The notes: generated by a model not told the origin, from the sequence alone. Shown: positions 41,974 through 51,684, counted from the stretch's first letter. The stretch is 54,122 nt of DNA from a virus (IMGVR_UViG_3300025674_000055:1-54122); one strand, 5' to 3'. Translations and numbers: made by a program.

Positions 41974-44109
41974 ATGGCAGAAGATAACGAAGTCTTTATC
42001 GAAGATGATGCAATCATTCTTGAAGACACAAAAAATTCTATGGAAGACGACGCAGGTACGAATAATATTATTTCGTATGTAATGGAACGTTATCGTAGAT
42101 CTGAAGATATTCGCAGACAAGATGAGACACGTTGGCTTCGGGCATATAGAAACTATCGTGGTTTGTATGGTCCTGATGTTCAATTTACTGAAGCAGAAAA
42201 GTCTCGTGTTTTTATTAAAGTAACTAAGACAAAAACACTTGCTGCCTATGGTCAGATTGTTGATGTGCTATTTGCAAACAACAAATTTCCGCTTACTGTT
42301 GATCCCACTGAACTTCCAGATGGTGTGGTAGATAGTGTTCACTTTGACCCTCAAGAACCTGAGCAGCTTCGTCAAAGCAACATGGATGAGTTGATAAGCC
42401 CCTATGGTTATCGTAATGATGGTAGAGAAATTCCCAAAGGGGCAACTGCTAAAACGCTACGTGAAAGCATTGGAGCTTTAGCAGAAAAGCTTAGAGATAT
42501 TTCTGGTGTTAAAGAAGGTCCGGGTACTACACCTTCCTCTATTACCTTTGAGCCTGCTATGATTGCAGCCAAAAAGATGCAGAAAAAAATTCAAGATCAA
42601 CTTGAAGAATCTAATGCATCTAAGCACCTTCGTAGCACAGCATTCGAAATGGCACTGTTTGGTACAGGCGTCATGAAGGGTCCGTTTGCGGTAGACAAAG
42701 AATACCCTAGCTGGAATGATGATGGTGAATACGAACCTACCTTTAAAACAGTTCCTCAAGTATCTCATGTTTCTGTGTGGAACTTCTATCCTGATCCTGA
42801 TGCAAGCAATATGGATGAAGCACAGTATGTGATTGAACGACACAAGATGTCTCGCTCACAACTTCGTGCTTTGAAAAAGCGTCCATACTTCCGCTCTTCA
42901 GTTATTGATGATGCTATTTCTTTTGGTGAAAACTATATTAAAAAATACTGGGAAGAAGATCTTGCAGACTACGCACCCGATCAGGGCATTGATCGTTTCG
43001 AAGTTTTGGAATATTGGGGCATGGTTGATGTCCAGATGCTCATTGATTATGGCGTAGATATTCCAAGAGAACTGGAAGAAGTTGATGAATTGCAAGCAAA
43101 CGTTTGGATTTGTAATAACAAAGTCCTTCGTATGGTACTCAATCCTTTTAAGCCCGCACGTATTCCGTTTATGGCCGCTCCCTATGAGCTTAATCCGTAT
43201 TCGTTCTTTGGTGTTGGTATCGCAGAAAATATGGATGACACACAAACTCTAATGAACGGCTTTATGCGTATGGCGGTTGATAATGCTGTTCTATCTGGCA
43301 ACCTGCTTATCGAAGTAGATGAAACTAACTTGGTGCCCGGTCAAGATTTGTCTGTGTATCCCGGTAAAGTATTCCGAAGACAGGGTGGTGCACCGGGTCA
43401 GGCTATCTTTGGTACAAAGTTTCCTAATGTTGCACAAGAAAACTTGCAGCTTTTTGACAAAGCCCGTGTGTTGGCCGATGAGAGCACAGGCTTTCCCAGC
43501 TTTGCACATGGACAGACAGGTGTTATGGGTGTCGGCAGAACTGCCAGCGGTATTAGTATGCTAATGGGTGCAGCAAGTGGTACAATTAAAACTGTCATTA
43601 AAAACGTAGACGACTATCTTCTTCGTCCTTTGGGTGAAGGTCTGTTCCGTTTCAATATGCAGTTTGACTTTGATCATACCATTAAGGGTGATCTTGAAGT
43701 CAAAGCTCGTGGTACAGAAAGCTTGATGGCAAATGAAGTACGCAGCCAGCGTCTCATGCAGTTTTTGCAAGTTGCAAGCAATCCTGCTCTTGCGCCCTTT
43801 GCAAAATTCCAGTATATTATTAGAGAGATTGCTAAGTCTCTTGAACTTGATCCCGATAAAGTTACCAACGACATTAATGAGGCAGCAATTCAAGCTGAGC
43901 TTATGAAAGGTTTCCAACAAGAGCAAGCTCAGCAACAGGGTGGAGCACCAGCAGGTGCTAATCCGATGGATATGACAGGAGCAGGCGGTGGTACTATTGG
44001 TACTGGCGCTGTTCCAATGCCGCAAGAAGAAGGGTTCAGTGGTAATGCAGGACAAGAACAGCCTCAACCAACTCAAGGGGTTGGTCAGCAACCAAGCCCA
44101 ATGGGCTAA
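41974..44109 (+). CDS. Portal protein
   Basis: 711 aa. Helical, with RRQDETRWLRAYRNYRGLYG at the start and AYGQIVDVLFANN; the central part has PNVWNFYPDPDAS-like WNFYPDPDAS, and the C-terminus is a Gln/Gly/Pro-rich tail. In portal position after terL; T7-like podovirus type. Confidence 0.9.
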   Translation: MAEDNEVFIEDDAIILEDTKNSMEDDAGTNNIISYVMERYRRSEDIRRQDETRWLRAYRNYRGLYGPDVQFTEAEKSRVFIKVTKTKTLAAYGQIVDVLFANNKFPLTVDPTELPDGVVDSVHFDPQEPEQLRQSNMDELISPYGYRNDGREIPKGATAKTLRESIGALAEKLRDISGVKEGPGTTPSSITFEPAMIAAKKMQKKIQDQLEESNASKHLRSTAFEMALFGTGVMKGPFAVDKEYPSWNDDGEYEPTFKTVPQVSHVSVWNFYPDPDASNMDEAQYVIERHKMSRSQLRALKKRPYFRSSVIDDAISFGENYIKKYWEEDLADYAPDQGIDRFEVLEYWGMVDVQMLIDYGVDIPRELEEVDELQANVWICNNKVLRMVLNPFKPARIPFMAAPYELNPYSFFGVGIAENMDDTQTLMNGFMRMAVDNAVLSGNLLIEVDETNLVPGQDLSVYPGKVFRRQGGAPGQAIFGTKFPNVAQENLQLFDKARVLADESTGFPSFAHGQTGVMGVGRTASGISMLMGAASGTIKTVIKNVDDYLLRPLGEGLFRFNMQFDFDHTIKGDLEVKARGTESLMANEVRSQRLMQFLQVASNPALAPFAKFQYIIREIAKSLELDPDKVTNDINEAAIQAELMKGFQQEQAQQQGGAPAGANPMDMTGAGGGTIGTGAVPMPQEEGFSGNAGQEQPQPTQGVGQQPSPMG

Positions 44110-44260
44110 GTTTGTTGATTACTTAGAATTTGTTATTAGACAACAACATAGAACTATGGAACAATCAGATAGTGTAGATGCTATTAGACGTGCTCAAGGT
44201 GCTATCTATCAACTTCGTAGACTGCAAATGCTTAGAGACGAAGTTCTTAAATCCAGTTAA
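44045..44260 (+). CDS. Small helical protein overlapping portal 3' end
   Basis: 71 aa from the ATG at 44045. KGLVSNQAQWAKFVDYLEFV, then RRAQGAIYQLRRLQMLRDEV, clear coding composition. Overlaps the portal gene by 65 nt in another frame. Assembly role suspected from place. Confidence 0.75.
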   Translation: MQDKNSLNQLKGLVSNQAQWAKFVDYLEFVIRQQHRTMEQSDSVDAIRRAQGAIYQLRRLQMLRDEVLKSS

Positions 44261-44271
44261 AGGACAATACA

Positions 44272-46020
44272 ATGTACGAAAAGCAAATGGAACTCTTTGA
44301 GGATGGTGGCCTTATGGAAGAGGGCGGCATGGTAGACGAAGTTTCTGGAAACGATGTACCTCCGGGCAGCAACCGTAAAGAAGTTCGTGATGACATTCCA
44401 GCCATGCTCAGTGAAGGTGAGTTTGTTTTTCCTGCAGATGTAGTTCGTTATTTTGGTCTTGAGCGGTTGATGGAAATGCGGCAACAAGCCAAAATGGGCC
44501 TTAAAAGAATGGAAGAAATGGGTCAGATGGGTAATAGCGAAGAGGCTATTATTCCTGACGATCTGCCATTTACACTTGAAGATTTAGAGTTTGCAGAGCC
44601 ACAAGAGTATAATCAAGGTGGTGTTATCAAAGCACAAGAAGGTGTTTTTGTTGTGCCCTCTAGCTTCAATAATACACAATCATATACATCTACGACTGTT
44701 CCTGCTAGCTCTGTGGTTCCAACTAATACACAAGGCTTTACCACCGGTTACACACCAACTTTTGTAAATCAACCTGACATAACAACAGGCACTACTACAG
44801 ACGATTCAGAAGATACAGACGAACCTTTTGTTCCTGAAGTTAGCGATGTGTATGAGTATAGAAAATATAAGAATACTAGTACTGGTGAAATTAGAGATAT
44901 TGCATTTTATAAGGGTGAGCCTGTTATTCCAATTCCTGACGGTTTTGTTCCATACTCAGAAGATGAAACAACTGAACCTGAAGACGTAACAGATACTAGT
45001 GTTCAAACGGCTCAAGTTTTAGACACAGAAGATAGTAACGATAATTTTGATCCTTCTACGGGCACTCCAACTGGGCAAGAAACTATACCCGTTGGCTCTT
45101 TGTCGAATGAAGATTTGATGAGAAAATTGAATCAATCTCGTATGCTTGCAAGAGCATCTAGTGCAATGGGTGCCGTAATTAATCCTGCCATTGGTGCTGT
45201 TGTTGGCGTTGCAGCAAAAGCAAGATACAATGATCTACTGGAAGAAGCTCAACGAAGAGGTCTTGATACTGGAGACGCTGAACGTATGGGCAGTGTCTTT
45301 GGCGGTGAGTCTAGCTTGTATGAAGGTCTACAGGACTTTAGCGGAGATAAAAAAGTTACATTTGCAGACACGTGGCTTGGAGACTTGCTTGGCTTAGATG
45401 GACAAGCAGGTGTGCAAGGTCCGGGTCTGCAAGCATCTAGACAAGGCGCAAGACGTGGTTCAACTACTACCGCTAGAGCCGTAACATCTACTCCTGCAGT
45501 GGCAGTAGCAGAAACACGTCAACCGTCACAGGCTGCGGCTGCACAAACAGAAGCAAATAGACAGGCTCAAGAAGCTAGTGCAGAGGCAGAAAGACAACGC
45601 CAAGCTGAAGCACAGGCTGAAGCAAATAGACAAGCACAAGAAGCTAGGGCAGAGGCAGAACGTCAACGTCAAGCCGCAGCGCAAGCAGAAGCAAATAGAC
45701 AAGCGCAGGCAGCTAGAGCAGAAGCTGAACGTCAACGTCAGGCTGAGGCACAAGCGGAAGCAAATAGACAAGCACAAGAATCACGTGGCGATGATCGTCC
45801 TGCAAGTTGGGATGGTGGCCGTGTTGCAGAGACACAAAGCAAAACTAGCTACAGTTCTTCGTCCGAAGCAAGAGCAGCAGCAAGTCGTGCAGCAGAACGT
45901 AGTGGTACAGGCATGGCAACAAGAGGTAGAGCCGCAGGTGGTTTTATTACAAAACTTGAAGAACAACCTACAGCTACACCTAAAAAGAAACGTGGTATAG
46001 CAGCACGTAATAAAAAATAA
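44272..46020 (+). CDS. Structural/assembly protein with EANRQAQ coiled-coil repeats
   Basis: 582 aa. N-terminal domain with VPPGSNRKEVRDDIPAMLSE, GEFVFPADVVRYFG and LMEMRQQAKMG is conserved in marine podoviruses. Middle is Thr/Pro-rich; residues ~270-310 contain a hydrophobic stretch (AVINPAIGAVVGVAAKA). Residues ~420-505 are repeats (see repeat), then a basic tail KKKRGIAARNKK. Confidence 0.8.
   Translation: MYEKQMELFEDGGLMEEGGMVDEVSGNDVPPGSNRKEVRDDIPAMLSEGEFVFPADVVRYFGLERLMEMRQQAKMGLKRMEEMGQMGNSEEAIIPDDLPFTLEDLEFAEPQEYNQGGVIKAQEGVFVVPSSFNNTQSYTSTTVPASSVVPTNTQGFTTGYTPTFVNQPDITTGTTTDDSEDTDEPFVPEVSDVYEYRKYKNTSTGEIRDIAFYKGEPVIPIPDGFVPYSEDETTEPEDVTDTSVQTAQVLDTEDSNDNFDPSTGTPTGQETIPVGSLSNEDLMRKLNQSRMLARASSAMGAVINPAIGAVVGVAAKARYNDLLEEAQRRGLDTGDAERMGSVFGGESSLYEGLQDFSGDKKVTFADTWLGDLLGLDGQAGVQGPGLQASRQGARRGSTTTARAVTSTPAVAVAETRQPSQAAAAQTEANRQAQEASAEAERQRQAEAQAEANRQAQEARAEAERQRQAAAQAEANRQAQAARAEAERQRQAEAQAEANRQAQESRGDDRPASWDGGRVAETQSKTSYSSSSEARAAASRAAERSGTGMATRGRAAGGFITKLEEQPTATPKKKRGIAARNKK
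45535..45786 (+). repeat. Tandem repeats, ~60-nt units (Ala/Glu/Gln coiled coil)
   Basis: Four units with EANRQAQ[EA][AS]RAEAERQRQ[AE]A, unit length ~20 residues, in the 44272-46020 gene. Could form one long helix; length may vary between strains. Confidence 0.85.
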
Positions 46021-46093
46021 TCTGCTATATTAGACTGGCCTACCCATCCCCCATACCGACATGGCTACGGTGGCCCCAGTAAGGATTTAAAAT

Positions 46094-46957
46094 ATGTCTG
46101 AGAACATGACTATTATGGCTTCTGAAGTAGAAGCACCTAGAAAAGTTGCATTTGCTAATCGCAAGTACACTAATGAAGAACGAATTAAACAAGAAGAAGA
46201 AGAGCTTCAACAATTGATTCAGGAACAACAAGAACCTAAAGAGCAAGTTCAAGAGGAAGCTGAACCCGAATCTGCAGAAGAACGTTCTTTTAAAAAACGT
46301 TATGGTGATCTTCGTAGACATCAGCAGCAAAAAGAAAAAGAATATGAAGATCGTATTGCTCGATTAGAAGAACAGCTTAACAAAGCCACACAACAAGAAA
46401 TTAAACTGCCTAAGTCAGATGATGACATTGAAGCTTGGGCAAAGAAGTATCCTGACGTTGCAGCAATCGTAGAAACAATCGCAATTAAAAAAGCACGTGA
46501 GCAAGCAGAGGGTCTGGAAGCTCGTGTGCGTGAGATTGACGAAATGAAAGCAACTGCCGCACGTGAGAAAGCTGAAGCAGAACTTATGCGTCTGCACCCA
46601 GACTTTGATGAGATTCGTGACAGCGATGACTTCCATCAGTGGGTGGATGATCAACCTAAGTGGGTACAAGATGCGCTGTACGAAAATGATTCGGATGCTA
46701 AGTCTGCAGCTAGAGCCATTGACTTGTACAAAGCTGATAGAAATATCAAAGTTAAAACTACGAGTTCAAAAGATGCTGCATCTTCCGTGAATCCACGGGG
46801 TCGTAGCAAACCTGCTGAAAAAGAAACTTCCAACTACTACAGAGAATCTGCTGTAGCAAAGATGTCTGCTACTCAATATGAAAAAGTTGCAGACGAAATC
46901 ATGGAAGCCATTCGTACTGGTAAATTTATTTACGATTTATCGGGTAGTGCACGTTAA
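46094..46957 (+). CDS. Capsid scaffolding protein
   Basis: 287 aa. Highly charged coiled coil (EERIKQEEEELQQLIQEQQE; RIARLEEQLNKA), acidic middle and conserved C-terminal helix (YEKVADEIMEAIRTGKFIYD). It lies directly before the major capsid gene, and a basic C-terminal helix is typical of scaffold binding to coat. Confidence 0.85.
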   Translation: MSENMTIMASEVEAPRKVAFANRKYTNEERIKQEEEELQQLIQEQQEPKEQVQEEAEPESAEERSFKKRYGDLRRHQQQKEKEYEDRIARLEEQLNKATQQEIKLPKSDDDIEAWAKKYPDVAAIVETIAIKKAREQAEGLEARVREIDEMKATAAREKAEAELMRLHPDFDEIRDSDDFHQWVDDQPKWVQDALYENDSDAKSAARAIDLYKADRNIKVKTTSSKDAASSVNPRGRSKPAEKETSNYYRESAVAKMSATQYEKVADEIMEAIRTGKFIYDLSGSAR

Positions 46958-46963
46958 AAAGTA

Positions 46964-46992
46964 TTGACAATACAGTTTACTCACTGTATAAC
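46964..46992 (+). promoter_or_regulatory. Strong sigma-70 promoter before the capsid gene
   Basis: TTGACA (perfect), 17-nt spacer, TATAAC (5 of 6). Begins an mRNA with a ~220-nt leader for the major capsid protein. Confidence 0.85.
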
Positions 46993-47219
46993 TATATCTA
47001 TAGATTTGAGGTTAGACTCCGGTTGGCTACTCTAACCTCTATCACTTTCCCACAAACACATGTCTTTACGGATTACCTAATCCGACTAGGCCCGTATCAC
47101 CTGCAAGCTATAACTGATCATTATATGCTGTAGGCTATACGCACCCTAACACGATTAGCCTCTGAAATAAACCATGTAAGTTTGTATCTGTAAATCCAAG
47201 CTATTATAGGAGAATAACA
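46993..47219 (+). promoter_or_regulatory. Capsid mRNA leader with hairpin
   Basis: No gene found. Hairpin GAGGTTAGA/TCTAACCTC (47008-47039, 9 bp, 14-nt loop) close to the transcript 5' end, a form able to protect mRNA. AGGAGA 7 nt before the capsid ATG. Confidence 0.65.
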
Positions 47220-48293
47220 ATGGCATTTGGAGCAGCTTCGGGCTATGGCAACTTGCCGAATGGCAATTTCTCGCCCGTCATTTACAGCAAACAGGTGCAA
47301 CTTGCTTTCCGCAAAGCATCTGTTGTTGACGCAATCACAAACAACGACTACTTTGGCGAAATCGCAAACATGGGCGATACCGTCAAGATCATCAAAGAAC
47401 CTGAAATCACTGTGTCGTCGTACCTGCGTGGTACACAGATCACTGCACAGGATCTGGATGATGAAGACTTCTCGCTGGTTATCGACAAAGCAAACTACTT
47501 TGCATTCAAAGTTGATGACATCGAAGAAGCTCACTCGCACGTGAACTTCCAGTCTCTGGCTTCGGATCGTGCTGCCTATCGTTTGGCTGATCAGTACGAC
47601 CAAGAAGTTCTTGGTTACTTGTCGGGCTATGCTCAGTCGGCTCTTCATGTTAATGCTGACGCAGTGAACACAACTGTGAATGGCACAAAGGCAATCGCAA
47701 CTGCTGGTTCGGACGAACTGCTTGCTTCAATGAAGCTCAATAAGGGTGACTTCGGCAACATCTCGACCTCTTCGGCTGGCGATCATTCGATCCCTGTCGC
47801 TGCTCGTCTGCCGGGTGCAACCACTCTGCCCACAACTCACGTTTCGCCTGTCATGCTGATCAACCGTATGGCTCGTCTGCTGGACCAGCAAAACGTGGAC
47901 AAAGCAGGTCGTTGGCTGGTTGTTGATCCGATCATGATGGAAGTCCTGATGGACGAAGACAGCCGTTTCCTGAACGCTGACTACGGCGATTCGGGTGCTC
48001 TTCGCAATGGTCTGACCCTGAATAACTGGAACGGTTTCCGTGTGTACGTGTCGAACAACCTGCCGAAAGTGGGTGGCGGTGCTGGCACCACGGGTACTGC
48101 AAACCAGAACACCGACTATGGTGTGATTGTTGCAGGTCATGATTCTGCTATTGCAACTGCAGAGCAGATCAACAAAACCGAAACCTACCGTGACCCCGAC
48201 TCGTTTGCTGACGTTGTTCGTGGTATGCATCTGTATGGTCGCAAGATTCTTCGTCCCGAAGCTATTGCGACAGCAAAATACAACCTTGCCTGA
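47220..48293 (+). CDS. Major capsid protein
   Basis: 357 aa. In order after scaffold, with its own promoter. Pattern: VIYSKQVQLAFRKASVVDAI, then IKEPEITVSSYLRG, and a late VVRGMHLYGRKILRPEAIA; HK97-fold type of marine podoviruses. Codon use favours CTG, TCG and CGT, unlike the AT-rich neighbours, as for highly expressed genes. Confidence 0.92.
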   Translation: MAFGAASGYGNLPNGNFSPVIYSKQVQLAFRKASVVDAITNNDYFGEIANMGDTVKIIKEPEITVSSYLRGTQITAQDLDDEDFSLVIDKANYFAFKVDDIEEAHSHVNFQSLASDRAAYRLADQYDQEVLGYLSGYAQSALHVNADAVNTTVNGTKAIATAGSDELLASMKLNKGDFGNISTSSAGDHSIPVAARLPGATTLPTTHVSPVMLINRMARLLDQQNVDKAGRWLVVDPIMMEVLMDEDSRFLNADYGDSGALRNGLTLNNWNGFRVYVSNNLPKVGGGAGTTGTANQNTDYGVIVAGHDSAIATAEQINKTETYRDPDSFADVVRGMHLYGRKILRPEAIATAKYNLA

Positions 48294-48308
48294 TAGGAGG
48301 ACTTAGTT

Positions 48309-48800
48309 ATGGCTACCGTTACTACTCTCGCAGGCGCTGGTGGTGCTTTCTCGACTGCAGGTCGTACCCCCTACGTCATCGACAACATCGTTGACTTCGC
48401 TGCTGCTGTCACCGCTAAGGGTGGCGCACTGGCTCAGGCCGACATCATCGAAGCTCTGGAACTGCCCGCTCAGTGCCAGATTCTTTCGTGTGGTGCAGAG
48501 GTCATTGAAGCCCATGCGGGTACTTCGACTGACCTGACGCTTGACATTGGTATCACTGGCGGTAACACCGACTTTGTTGCTGATGGCTTCGACTACGATG
48601 CTGCTGCTGTTGGCGCTGTGACTTCGCCTGTTGTTGCAGAACTTCCGCTGTACAATGCTTCGGCAGACACGATTGACATTCTGTTGGCTACCATGACTGG
48701 TACGACCACAGGTGGCAAGATGCGTGTTTGGGCTTGCATTGTTCCCGTTGACGGTCGTCAGCAGGAAGCTGCAGAAGTTGTTCGTGATCAACTCGCATAA
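48309..48800 (+). CDS. Capsid-associated (decoration-type) protein
   Basis: 163 aa; beta-rich, Ala/Gly/Thr-rich, ending CIVPVDGRQ then a helix. Shares the biased codons of the capsid gene and follows it by 15 nt with AGGAGG, so high expression is expected. Decoration role inferred. Confidence 0.72.
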   Translation: MATVTTLAGAGGAFSTAGRTPYVIDNIVDFAAAVTAKGGALAQADIIEALELPAQCQILSCGAEVIEAHAGTSTDLTLDIGITGGNTDFVADGFDYDAAAVGAVTSPVVAELPLYNASADTIDILLATMTGTTTGGKMRVWACIVPVDGRQQEAAEVVRDQLA

Positions 48801-48807
48801 TAACGGA

Positions 48808-48831
48808 GGGGGGCTGCTTCGGTGGCCCCCC
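48808..48831 (+). other. UUCG-capped hairpin after the capsid genes
   Basis: GGGGGGC paired with GCCCCCC, continued by T.G and G.T wobbles and a C(TTCG)G tetraloop. No T run follows. It starts 7 nt after the decoration gene's stop and ends 9 nt before the next ATG: a partial terminator or a barrier to exonucleases. Confidence 0.85.
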
Positions 48832-48839
48832 ACTACTCC

Positions 48840-49235
48840 ATGAGAATACTTCACTCTGAGAAAAAAGTAGAAGGCTTTGAGCACAGAGTTTTTTCTTTGA
48901 ATGAAGTATACTGGAAACTTGATGAGTCTGCAGAGTTAGACTGGAAGTTTCGAGAAGCTTTAGCTAAGTCTCTAGATAAACGTGGGATGCTGTGGCCTCC
49001 TATAGTTTGGAAGCAAGAAACTTTCCTTGTTTATCTAGAAGAGGGTAAACGTAGACACGACCCTTACAAGGCTATAGAAATTGATCTATACTATAGGGTT
49101 GCCATAGGAAACAACAGATTTCACTATGCACAAGAAAAGGGTTACACCCACATAGAGTGTGTTGTAGCCGAAGTTTGGAAAGACAGAGATACCATCCTAA
49201 CTCAGACTGTGATGGAATATAGGAAGGACTACTAG
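48840..49235 (+). CDS. ParB/sulfiredoxin-like domain protein
   Basis: 131 aa from the ATG at 48840. RVAIGNNRFHYAQEKGYTHI then ECVVAEVWKD recalls the ParB-like nuclease fold (V.GNHR...A...GY..I.C.V). In the virion block, but likely not structural. The start is just after a stable hairpin and lacks a clear RBS. Confidence 0.65.
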   Translation: MRILHSEKKVEGFEHRVFSLNEVYWKLDESAELDWKFREALAKSLDKRGMLWPPIVWKQETFLVYLEEGKRRHDPYKAIEIDLYYRVAIGNNRFHYAQEKGYTHIECVVAEVWKDRDTILTQTVMEYRKDY

Positions 49236-49237
49236 AC

Positions 49238-49675
49238 ATGGCTATCACAACGGCAATGTGTACAAGCTTCAAGCAGGAGTTGCTTGGTGGTGTTCATGAT
49301 CTGGATACCGACAGCATCAAGCTTGCATTGATTAAAGCTACACCGAGTGGTACTTATGGTGCTGCTACTACGAATTACTCTGATGTAACTGGAAACTCTG
49401 ATGAAGCCAGCGGTACTAACTATTCTGCGGGTGGTCAGGTTCTTGATGGAGCTACCATCTCTGTTTCTGGTACAACTGCTATCGTTGACTTTACTGATGA
49501 AGTCTTTGCTGATGTGACTGTCTCTACGGATGGCTGTATCATCTACAATGCTTCTCAGGGCAACAAGGCTATTGCTGTAATTGACTTTGGTGGCACTGTC
49601 AGTGCTACTGCTGGTGACTTGACTGTTGAGTTCCCTACTGCGGATGCTTCTAACGCTGTGATCCGCATCGCCTAA
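49238..49675 (+). CDS. Small beta-rich virion protein
   Basis: 145 aa. Conserved type in marine podoviruses: MCTSFKQELLGGVHDLDTD, then IKLALIKATPSGTYGAAT. Near tail genes; possibly a head or tail decoration protein. Confidence 0.72.
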   Translation: MAITTAMCTSFKQELLGGVHDLDTDSIKLALIKATPSGTYGAATTNYSDVTGNSDEASGTNYSAGGQVLDGATISVSGTTAIVDFTDEVFADVTVSTDGCIIYNASQGNKAIAVIDFGGTVSATAGDLTVEFPTADASNAVIRIA

Positions 49676-49690
49676 TAGAAGGTAGCGGCT

Positions 49691-50461
49691 ATGGCTGTCA
49701 CTGTCAATGCAGCGGTCTATGGTGTAGCAGTATATGGTGTTGCCAGATACGGCAAGATCATTGTCAGCAACCTAGACCAAGCAACAGCCACTGGTCAAGT
49801 AAATGCAGTACAGGTTAATCTTTCTGTAACGCTTGCAAGTGTAGTAGCAACTGGTTCTGTAGAAAGTCTGACTGCTGGTGGCTTTGAAGTAGACATCACT
49901 GAAAAAATTCCCACTGGTATTTTTGCTACAGGTCAAGTTTCTGCGGTACAAGTTAATCCAACGGAAAAGGTAACTGGTGTTGCTGGTTCTGGTCAGACAG
50001 GTGATCCTGTTGTAACAGCCTCCAGTAATATAGTTTCTGCCAGTGTCTTTTCTACAGGCTCTGTTGAAGCTGTACAAGAAAATGTCAGCGAAAAACTTGG
50101 GTCTGTAACTGCTACAGTAAATATCAACGCAGTACAAGTAAACGTCACTGAGATACTTGCTTTTGTTGCATCTACTGGCAGTATTGGTACGCTGACATTT
50201 AGTAACACTGTTACCCCCACAGGTGTTCAGGCACAGGGTGTTATTAACAGTGTTGAGCCTAAGCCTACTGAAGCTCTTGGCAGTGTCAGTGCAACAGGTT
50301 TTGTTGGCAACCTAAAACTTAATACGACGGCAGGTATTACCTCAGTTGGCATGACAGGTTCTGTGACAGCGACGACTCAGACTGCCGTAGTGTTTAACTT
50401 TGAGGCTGTTAAAGAGACCTACAGCAGACAGAGAACTATCTACCTTTCGAGGGCTGCATAA
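49691..50461 (+). CDS. Repetitive beta-rich protein
   Basis: 256 aa. About seven to eight degenerate units containing ATG.V..VQVN.(T/S)E(K) across the protein. Repeats suggest a fibrous or surface structure. Stop overlaps the next ATG. Confidence 0.72.
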   Translation: MAVTVNAAVYGVAVYGVARYGKIIVSNLDQATATGQVNAVQVNLSVTLASVVATGSVESLTAGGFEVDITEKIPTGIFATGQVSAVQVNPTEKVTGVAGSGQTGDPVVTASSNIVSASVFSTGSVEAVQENVSEKLGSVTATVNINAVQVNVTEILAFVASTGSIGTLTFSNTVTPTGVQAQGVINSVEPKPTEALGSVSATGFVGNLKLNTTAGITSVGMTGSVTATTQTAVVFNFEAVKETYSRQRTIYLSRAA

Positions 50462-50631
50462 TGGCTACAACCAGTGCAGAAAGAACTGTCAGAATTACTG
50501 ATGAGAATAGAGTGGTTTTAATAGTTGACTTCTCTCAGAATCGCAGGGTCTACATCCCTAAAGAAAACAGGACAGTTATTGTCGTTGATCGCAAGACAAC
50601 ATCTGCAGATCGCACAGTAAACGCAGTATAG
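50461..50631 (+). CDS. Small beta-rich protein
   Basis: 56 aa: ERTVRITDENRVVLIVDFSQ then RRVYIPKENRTVIVVD, alternating pattern with repeated RTV. Between structural genes; common in marine phages. Unknown. Confidence 0.7.
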   Translation: MATTSAERTVRITDENRVVLIVDFSQNRRVYIPKENRTVIVVDRKTTSADRTVNAV

Positions 50632-50640
50632 GACACTTAG

Positions 50641-50961
50641 ATGAGCTACCGCTGGCCGAATAAAGATCCTGATGAAACACTTGACTACAGCATTGACTGG
50701 TCAAGATTCTTGGGTACTGGTGTAACTGTCACATCTGCTCAGTGGTACGTTGATGACGCTTCTGGTGTTAAGACTGCCATCAATGCAGGACAGACTGTCA
50801 ACAGCATTCAGAATGTGTCTCAGACCAATAACTCTACTGTTACTACTATCAACATTGGTAGTGGGACAAACAACGTAGAATACAAGTTCTACTGCAGAAT
50901 TACAGACAGTTCTGGCAGTCAGGCAGAGAGAGTTGTCAAACTTCGGATCAAGGAGAGATAA
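50641..50961 (+). CDS. Small Ig-like virion protein
   Basis: 106 aa: SYRWPNKDPDETLDYSIDWS, then a beta-sandwich-like pattern ending YKFYCRITDSSG. Known from tail regions of marine phages. Just before the tail tube gene. Confidence 0.72.
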   Translation: MSYRWPNKDPDETLDYSIDWSRFLGTGVTVTSAQWYVDDASGVKTAINAGQTVNSIQNVSQTNNSTVTTINIGSGTNNVEYKFYCRITDSSGSQAERVVKLRIKER

Positions 50962-51684
50962 ATGGCGTATGATTTCCTTGGCCTTGTAAATGATATCAAC
51001 AAGAGACTTAACGAAGTTGAGTTGACCTCTGCTAACTTTGCTACTGTTACTGGTTTTTACAGTGCAGCAAAAGACTCTGTGAATGCCTCACTGCGTTATA
51101 TCAACCGGTCTGCATTTGAGTGGCCGTTCAATCATGTTGAACAGGAAGACGTTCTGACTGCAGGTGAGATTCGCTACGGCTATCCTGCTGATACAAAGAC
51201 AGTTGACTTTGACTCTTTCAGAATTAAACGGTCTTCTACATTTGGTAATGAAACTCAGAAGCTGAAGATCATTTCCTACGAAGAATATTTGGGAAGATAT
51301 GTAGACGATGAGTACAACACTAGTAACACTGGCATTCGTACTATTCCTCGCCTAGTCTTTCGTACTCCAAATCAAGGCTATGGTGTATATCCTGCACCTG
51401 ACAATGCCTATGAGTTAGTCTACGAATACTACAGACTTCCTGTTGACCTGATCGGTGCTACAGACGTTCCCAGCATTCCTGAGCAGTTCCGTTATGTGAT
51501 CATCGACGGTGCAATGTATCATGCCTATTTGTTCCGTGGTAATACTCAGGATGCTAGTATTCAGTTTCAAAGATTTGAAGAGGGTATCAAAGACATGAGA
51601 ACCCTTTATATCAACAGGTACGACTACGTGAGAGATACCCGTATCTTGGGTGGTGGTTATATCTCTAATCCTAGAGTTGCTTAA
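50962..51684 (+). CDS. Tail tubular protein A-like adaptor
   Basis: 240 aa. Helical start (DFLGLVNDINKRLNEVELTS), SAFEWPFNH and C-terminal YRLPVDLIG...QFRYVIIDGAMYHAYLF; T7 gp11-like. Attaches to portal. Confidence 0.85.
   Translation: MAYDFLGLVNDINKRLNEVELTSANFATVTGFYSAAKDSVNASLRYINRSAFEWPFNHVEQEDVLTAGEIRYGYPADTKTVDFDSFRIKRSSTFGNETQKLKIISYEEYLGRYVDDEYNTSNTGIRTIPRLVFRTPNQGYGVYPAPDNAYELVYEYYRLPVDLIGATDVPSIPEQFRYVIIDGAMYHAYLFRGNTQDASIQFQRFEEGIKDMRTLYINRYDYVRDTRILGGGYISNPRVA

Noticed and set aside
45578-46000. Second plus frame of 140 codons in the 44272-46020 gene
   Set aside because: A by-product of the EANRQAQ repeat DNA read in another frame.
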